From: Melitaea cinxia
Taxonomy: Eukaryota > Arthropoda > Insecta > Lepidoptera > Nymphalidae
Assembly: GCF_905220565.1 (NCBI RefSeq)
Contig: NC_059401.1
Location: 6,783,001-6,847,000, forward strand
Direction of reading: 5' to 3'
Length of the DNA stretch: 64,000 nt
The notes beneath the pieces are model-generated. The model saw nothing but the letters and a program-made list of their open reading frames with translations, ran no database searches and was not told where the DNA came from. Position numbers and translations under genes: made by a program. Positions 59,896 to 64,000 of the stretch are shown one piece after another; the first letter of the stretch is position 1; every line of letters starts with the position of its first letter.

Positions 59896-60205
59896 ACAAA
59901 TCAAATCAAATCAATTCAAAAATAACTTTATTCAAATAGGCCCCAAGAGCACTTTCGCATCGTCATTTTACAAAAATTAAATTTTAAAGTGATTAGTTAG
60001 TTTTTAAAAGTAAAGCTACAACTGATTCGGAATGTAGATTCTGCAGAGAAGAATCGGAAAGAGACTCCGCAGTTACTCTTTTGAAAATGATACATAAACT
60101 GTGTTTTAGTACAAAATTAGTAATATCTTGCATGAAATACAGCGCCACTAAGGCTACACATCTTTATCAACTATGTAATCCTGCACCGAATTATACGCTT
60201 TATCT
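59896..60205 (+). repeat. LINE 3' tail, 'CAGTTACTCTTT' family, copy 3
   Basis: ATAACTTTATTCAAATAGGC, CCCAAGAGCACTTTCGCATC, CTGCAGAGAAGAATCGGAAA and GAAATACAGCGCCACTAAGG. This is the most complete copy in the window. Confidence 0.7.
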
Positions 60206-60317
60206 ATTTTTTTTTTTTGAAAAAAAAAAACTTTAAATTGACACAAATTAAATTTAAATAATTGCGAGTCAGTCCGTAAAATTTTACTGCTGGGGTTGGC
60301 CACTGTCTCCATATAAA

Positions 60318-60450
60318 AGATAAGTACTACCCTATCTTCCAACTTGGACTAAATTACAGATGCTTACAAAATTTGATAAAAAATGGTTTAGTAGTTTCGG
60401 AGTTTATCGCTAACATACATCGTGACATGAATTTTTTGTATGTATAGATA
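60318..60450 (+). repeat. SINE-like repeat 'TAGTTTCGGAGTTTAT', copy 2 (3' part)
   Basis: GACTAAATTACAGATGCTTA, AAAATTTGATAAAAAATGG and GTAGTTTCGGAGTTTATCGC match 24,600-24,700. Confidence 0.65.
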
Positions 60451-63288
60451 AAGATAACCTAAGCCTTTTAACCCCTTGTTGCATTAAAGGTATAAAATAC
60501 ATTAGTGACCAATTTGCTCTGGACTGTATGCCGGTATATTTTAACGTCTTATACTCTACTACTAACGATGTTCTAATGGTGTTCCAGAGAAGAAACAACT
60601 ATCAATTACCGTACTAAACGATATACGCCCTATACGTTACAATCTTAATACAGTTTTAATGCTATGCTAATACACGTAGTCTCGAGTAATGTAATAAACA
60701 ATTACTTTACTTAATGGTCAACTTAATCTGTTTCGAGATTTATATTTGATTAAAGGTTTCGTAAGTTAGACTTTAATAAACGATACTAAATATGTTATAG
60801 TTGTTAGTTATACCTCCTCATATTATTATATACATATTATAGTGTTACTTGTGGTTTTAATGATAATAATATGAGATTTTAAAAACTAGTTTTGAAATCT
60901 ATTTTTATTTAGTAAGGCTAAAATTGATTTGAACATAATATTTGTAGAATAATAATCAGAAACATATACAAAAACATGCGAGTCATCTAGCACGGAAAAT
61001 TCAATTATTATCAATATCGACAAATTATTTACATTCGTCAATATATTTTAAGTCCATAAGTAAAATCAATAATCATTTAGATGCCACATGTATAGATTAA
61101 TAAAGAATCGCCTTTTTGTTTATTTTATATAAAATATACTTTAAATACCATTATAATGGACGATTGACAACACTATTTTTATTTAAATTTATATTTAGAG
61201 CCTATGGAGATGATACAGTTACAATAAGTTTAGAATACATAAAAAATGCCTTTATATTGGACAAAAATTGATGCCATTTTTTTATATCAATTTATATTTA
61301 GAGTTTGTCCTTTTGAAATGATATAGCTGGTATTAGAGAAAGTAGAGGTATATTGATTTTAACAAAGCAACAAACGCTTAATACGTTGCAATCTGCTCGT
61401 CCGAGTACACAGCACTAGAACGGAGCGCAGCGTGCCACAATAGTTATGCCGTACGATATTCGACAGCAGTACTGTCAGGACGTGCTGATGCATTCAAAAG
61501 GTTTAACTGGGAAACTGTATTATTCCTCTCTATTGAAATATTCGCAATTGAGTAAAACCTTAAAATAATTTACAAACTTAAAATAAAAATATAAGCATTT
61601 GTATTTTAATTGGTGTATTTTATTTCTTTAATATTTCTTTTTTTTTACAAAAATGAAATATTAACGAAATAAAGTACAACATTTTCTTTGAAATAAACCC
61701 TGTAATAACAAGCTTTAAATTTCTTTTGTCTCCGTTGCGTCACGCGATTGGTGTTAACATCTTATAAATGATTACCGAAATATTTAAAAATTTAAATTAT
61801 TCTACCAAGTGCATAAAAACATAATTTGGTAAAATAATAAAACTTTAAATAATTAATTACAATAATGAAACTTTCAAATTGAAACATAAATTATATCTTA
61901 CACAAAAATCTAGAAGCGCTGTAAACGTAATTTTGCGTCACCAAGCATCAGCGTCATTAAGCGTCAGTGCTAGTTTTTTTTCACACGATTTCACTCCTAA
62001 TATGTTTTCCATCTTACGGGTCCTATAATTGATTTAGGAGTAATTATTTATTTTTAGTTTAGTGAAGCGATGTACGAGTAGAATCGGAAATCGTGTATAC
62101 ACACGATGTACATATCAGTGATTCATTTTTATTTATATACATTTAGAAGTCAAATAGTTTTTACGAAACAACATTATACATATTGTCCGGTATTAACTAA
62201 CTTAATATTTAATCGAAATCGTTTAGCTGTATTATTATACTAAAATTGTATAATTTATATAACCTACTCAAGATTTTTAATTTAAAATCAGCTTCATTCA
62301 ACTTCTTACGTTTGTGGAATAATATGAATATTACTATTTAGTGTATCAAAAGGAAGGTACTTTTCTTTATGTTTAGAACATTTTTTCGTTCATATCAACA
62401 ATAAATAATTAATATAATAAGCGTAAATGAATATCAACTATTCTAAAATTAGAGCAGTACCTAATTCATTTCTTGATGTCATAATCACCTTCACTAATAC
62501 CGTTTTGGTGTTTCTGTCAGTTTGGGGACGCGGTAAATTGAGTTGGGTCATGTCAGCGCAATTGAGCTATTTCGAATGTAATTGAGAAAATTATTAGCTT
62601 CGAGATATCTGTTATTACAAGCTTAATATTTCTAACTTTAGATGATTTTTCGAGATGTTGCCTGTATGCTATTTCTATCTATATCTGTATCTTGTTATTA
62701 TCTATGTATATCTGCAGCTGAGGTGAGTTTTTTGTTAAAACTTGATTGAGGAGTAGTCTATCAGACGTGAAATTAAAATGTGCCAATTTTTTATATATTT
62801 TCAGTAAACCAAAAATTTTATATTAAAATAAACATTAATAGACTTAGTTAATTTGCGATTTAAATTAAGAAGACATAGAAATAAAACTAAATATTTATTT
62901 ATATTTTTAAATAAACAGACATATAAATTTTTAGCAAAGTTTGACTCTAGTTGTAATTAACAGCCCTTACTGTTTCAGTCAAAAAAACTTGAAATTTTAT
63001 TTTAACTCGGTTCATTTTAGTCCAGTTAAATCTCAAGTTTCACCTTTGTAATAATAGATCAAAATTTACAGTCTTCGCAAAGTTACGTGGAGCACTGAAG
63101 GCAAATTATCTTTTCACATGCGCAGCAGGAGAGCCGTGTATATGTTTTTAGTCTGCTGAAATAAATGCTATATATTTTTTTCTCCGGGGTCTCTCAGATT
63201 ACGATTTAGGTTAACGAGGGGGTAAATCAGCCCAGAACTCTTTGAACTTTCACATGTAGTTTTGATAGTTATTCTTGATAGTGGATTA
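60451..63288. other. Mostly unassigned AT-rich DNA with one GC-rich island
   Basis: 61,385-61,515 stands out as CpG-rich (GTCCGAGTACACAGCACTAG, AACGGAGCGCAGCGTGCCAC). On the plus strand it includes ATG and a 40-codon frame at 61,446-61,568 (MPYDIRQQYCQDVLMHSKGL...). It could be a 5' exon or just a small ORF. Nothing else recognised. Confidence 0.35.
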
Positions 63289-64000
63289 TTATAAACTCGT
63301 CATATCAACGCTGGATGTACCGAATCTCGGCAAGACTCGGCATTTCTGTTTTAGTCCCTGCTTTCGCCCGGTTTGAACAGCCGAAGAACGGACTGTATTA
63401 GAACACTGATTTTTTTCTTCTGCCGAAACACCTTTTATTTTTACGCTGTATTTGGCGAGCTTCTTGGGTATGTAGATAATAAACATTGCAATTTTTCGTA
63501 TAAATATATTTGTCAGCCGGAAATCGATACCGGAAACCCTGACATGGTAAGAATGGTTAGTTACTACATATACAAAAGTAATTCTCAAAATATCGTTGAA
63601 AATGGAATGTGAGGTTATGTCTAATAGACACTAAGTAAATAAAGATGATGTATTGAGGTGACGTACCACAGACATTAGGGGATTAAAACAGTATTGTTGG
63701 TGTGGCGTCTATTAGAAACTAGCATTTATTGCTATACTTAGATTTCCAAGATACTGATACCGGTAACACCAAAATTCAGCCCGTGCGGTTTTCCAGACGT
63801 GAGTGCGATCTTCTAGTCGGGTAGCGGAAACTGTTTTAGGAAGGTACTGAGCGAGACAGCACTGTATAATGCCACATTTAGAATTTATGACGGTTGGTAT
63901 GGACAGCGGTGTCTGACAGACTACCACATCAGATTTAGTTAGATGTAAACACTTTTAAGCTATTCTGAATACTTGGCAAGCGCCTGTTTCACCAGTTGCT
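63289..64000 (-). repeat. Possible LINE remnants at the window end
   Basis: Minus-strand frames at 63,289-63,588 (TVRSSAVQTGRKQGLKQKCR) and 63,712-63,927 (SATRLEDRTHVWKTARAEFW) have non-AT-driven composition. The latter region (TGGACAGCGGTGTCTGACAG, GGCAAGCGCCTGTTTCACCA) resembles a repeat I associate with lepidopteran LINEs. Cut by the window edge; identity unsure. Confidence 0.3.

Overview
The window is AT-rich eukaryotic DNA dominated by interspersed repeats, and it looks like an insect nuclear genome, most likely a butterfly or moth (Lepidoptera). The reasons are the repeat families I recognise (RTE-type LINE tails ending near CAGCAGTGGACTGC, the 'GTCGGCAAACAAG' repeat, Helitron ends with the GGCAA...TTGCC hairpin and CTAG terminus, tRNA-derived SINEs, and SINE-like tails carrying GACGAAGTCGCGGGC) and a spliced lipase gene of the insect midgut type. 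A closer placement, perhaps Nymphalidae, is only an impression. Coding density is very low.

Region 1 (1-4,830): repeat debris, including a GC-rich LINE-like end with a CATA microsatellite, an inverted-repeat element and RTE tails. Region 2 (4,835-9,100, minus strand): the one gene that can be assembled completely. It is a secreted lipase-family protein of 293 residues in six exons, with signal peptide, TATA box and upstream GATA sites. All five splice junctions keep frame. Its active site is unusual: Asp sits at the nucleophilic Ser position and Ser at the catalytic Asp position, while the His is kept, so it is probably a pseudo-enzyme. Its 2.66 kb first intron holds a 106-bp perfect hairpin with a tRNA-like sequence across one arm and the loop. 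Region 3 (9.1-20.4 kb): stacked repeats, including a foldback element with 180-bp perfect arms (11,775-12,538), a roughly 118-bp tandem array, a Helitron and several copies of a family ending in AACCGACTTC.

Region 4 (20.4-20.7 kb, plus strand): a GC-rich 5' region and the first coding exon (MRWAALVLFFSLIST, signal-peptide-like) of a second gene. Its downstream exons are not securely identified, so it may have a very long first intron. Region 5 (20.7-42.3 kb): mostly unassigned AT-rich sequence and repeats, with a roughly 280-bp tandem array (25.4-26.7 kb), a second Helitron, a broken RTE reverse-transcriptase tail, a broken transposon ORF at 40.0 kb, and one plausible exon at 31.1 kb.

Region 6 (42.35-47.76 kb): a tandem segmental duplication with no difference seen by eye. 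Both copies carry a pure GTCG tetranucleotide array (70 and 102 units), and the left copy lacks 1.8 kb next to the array. It is either a very recent rearrangement or an assembly artefact. Region 7 (47.8-64 kb): mostly unassigned AT-rich DNA with two MITE-like elements (50,267-50,668 and 57,117-57,269), more repeat tails, and a few weak exon or small-ORF candidates. No rRNA, operon or CRISPR array is present.
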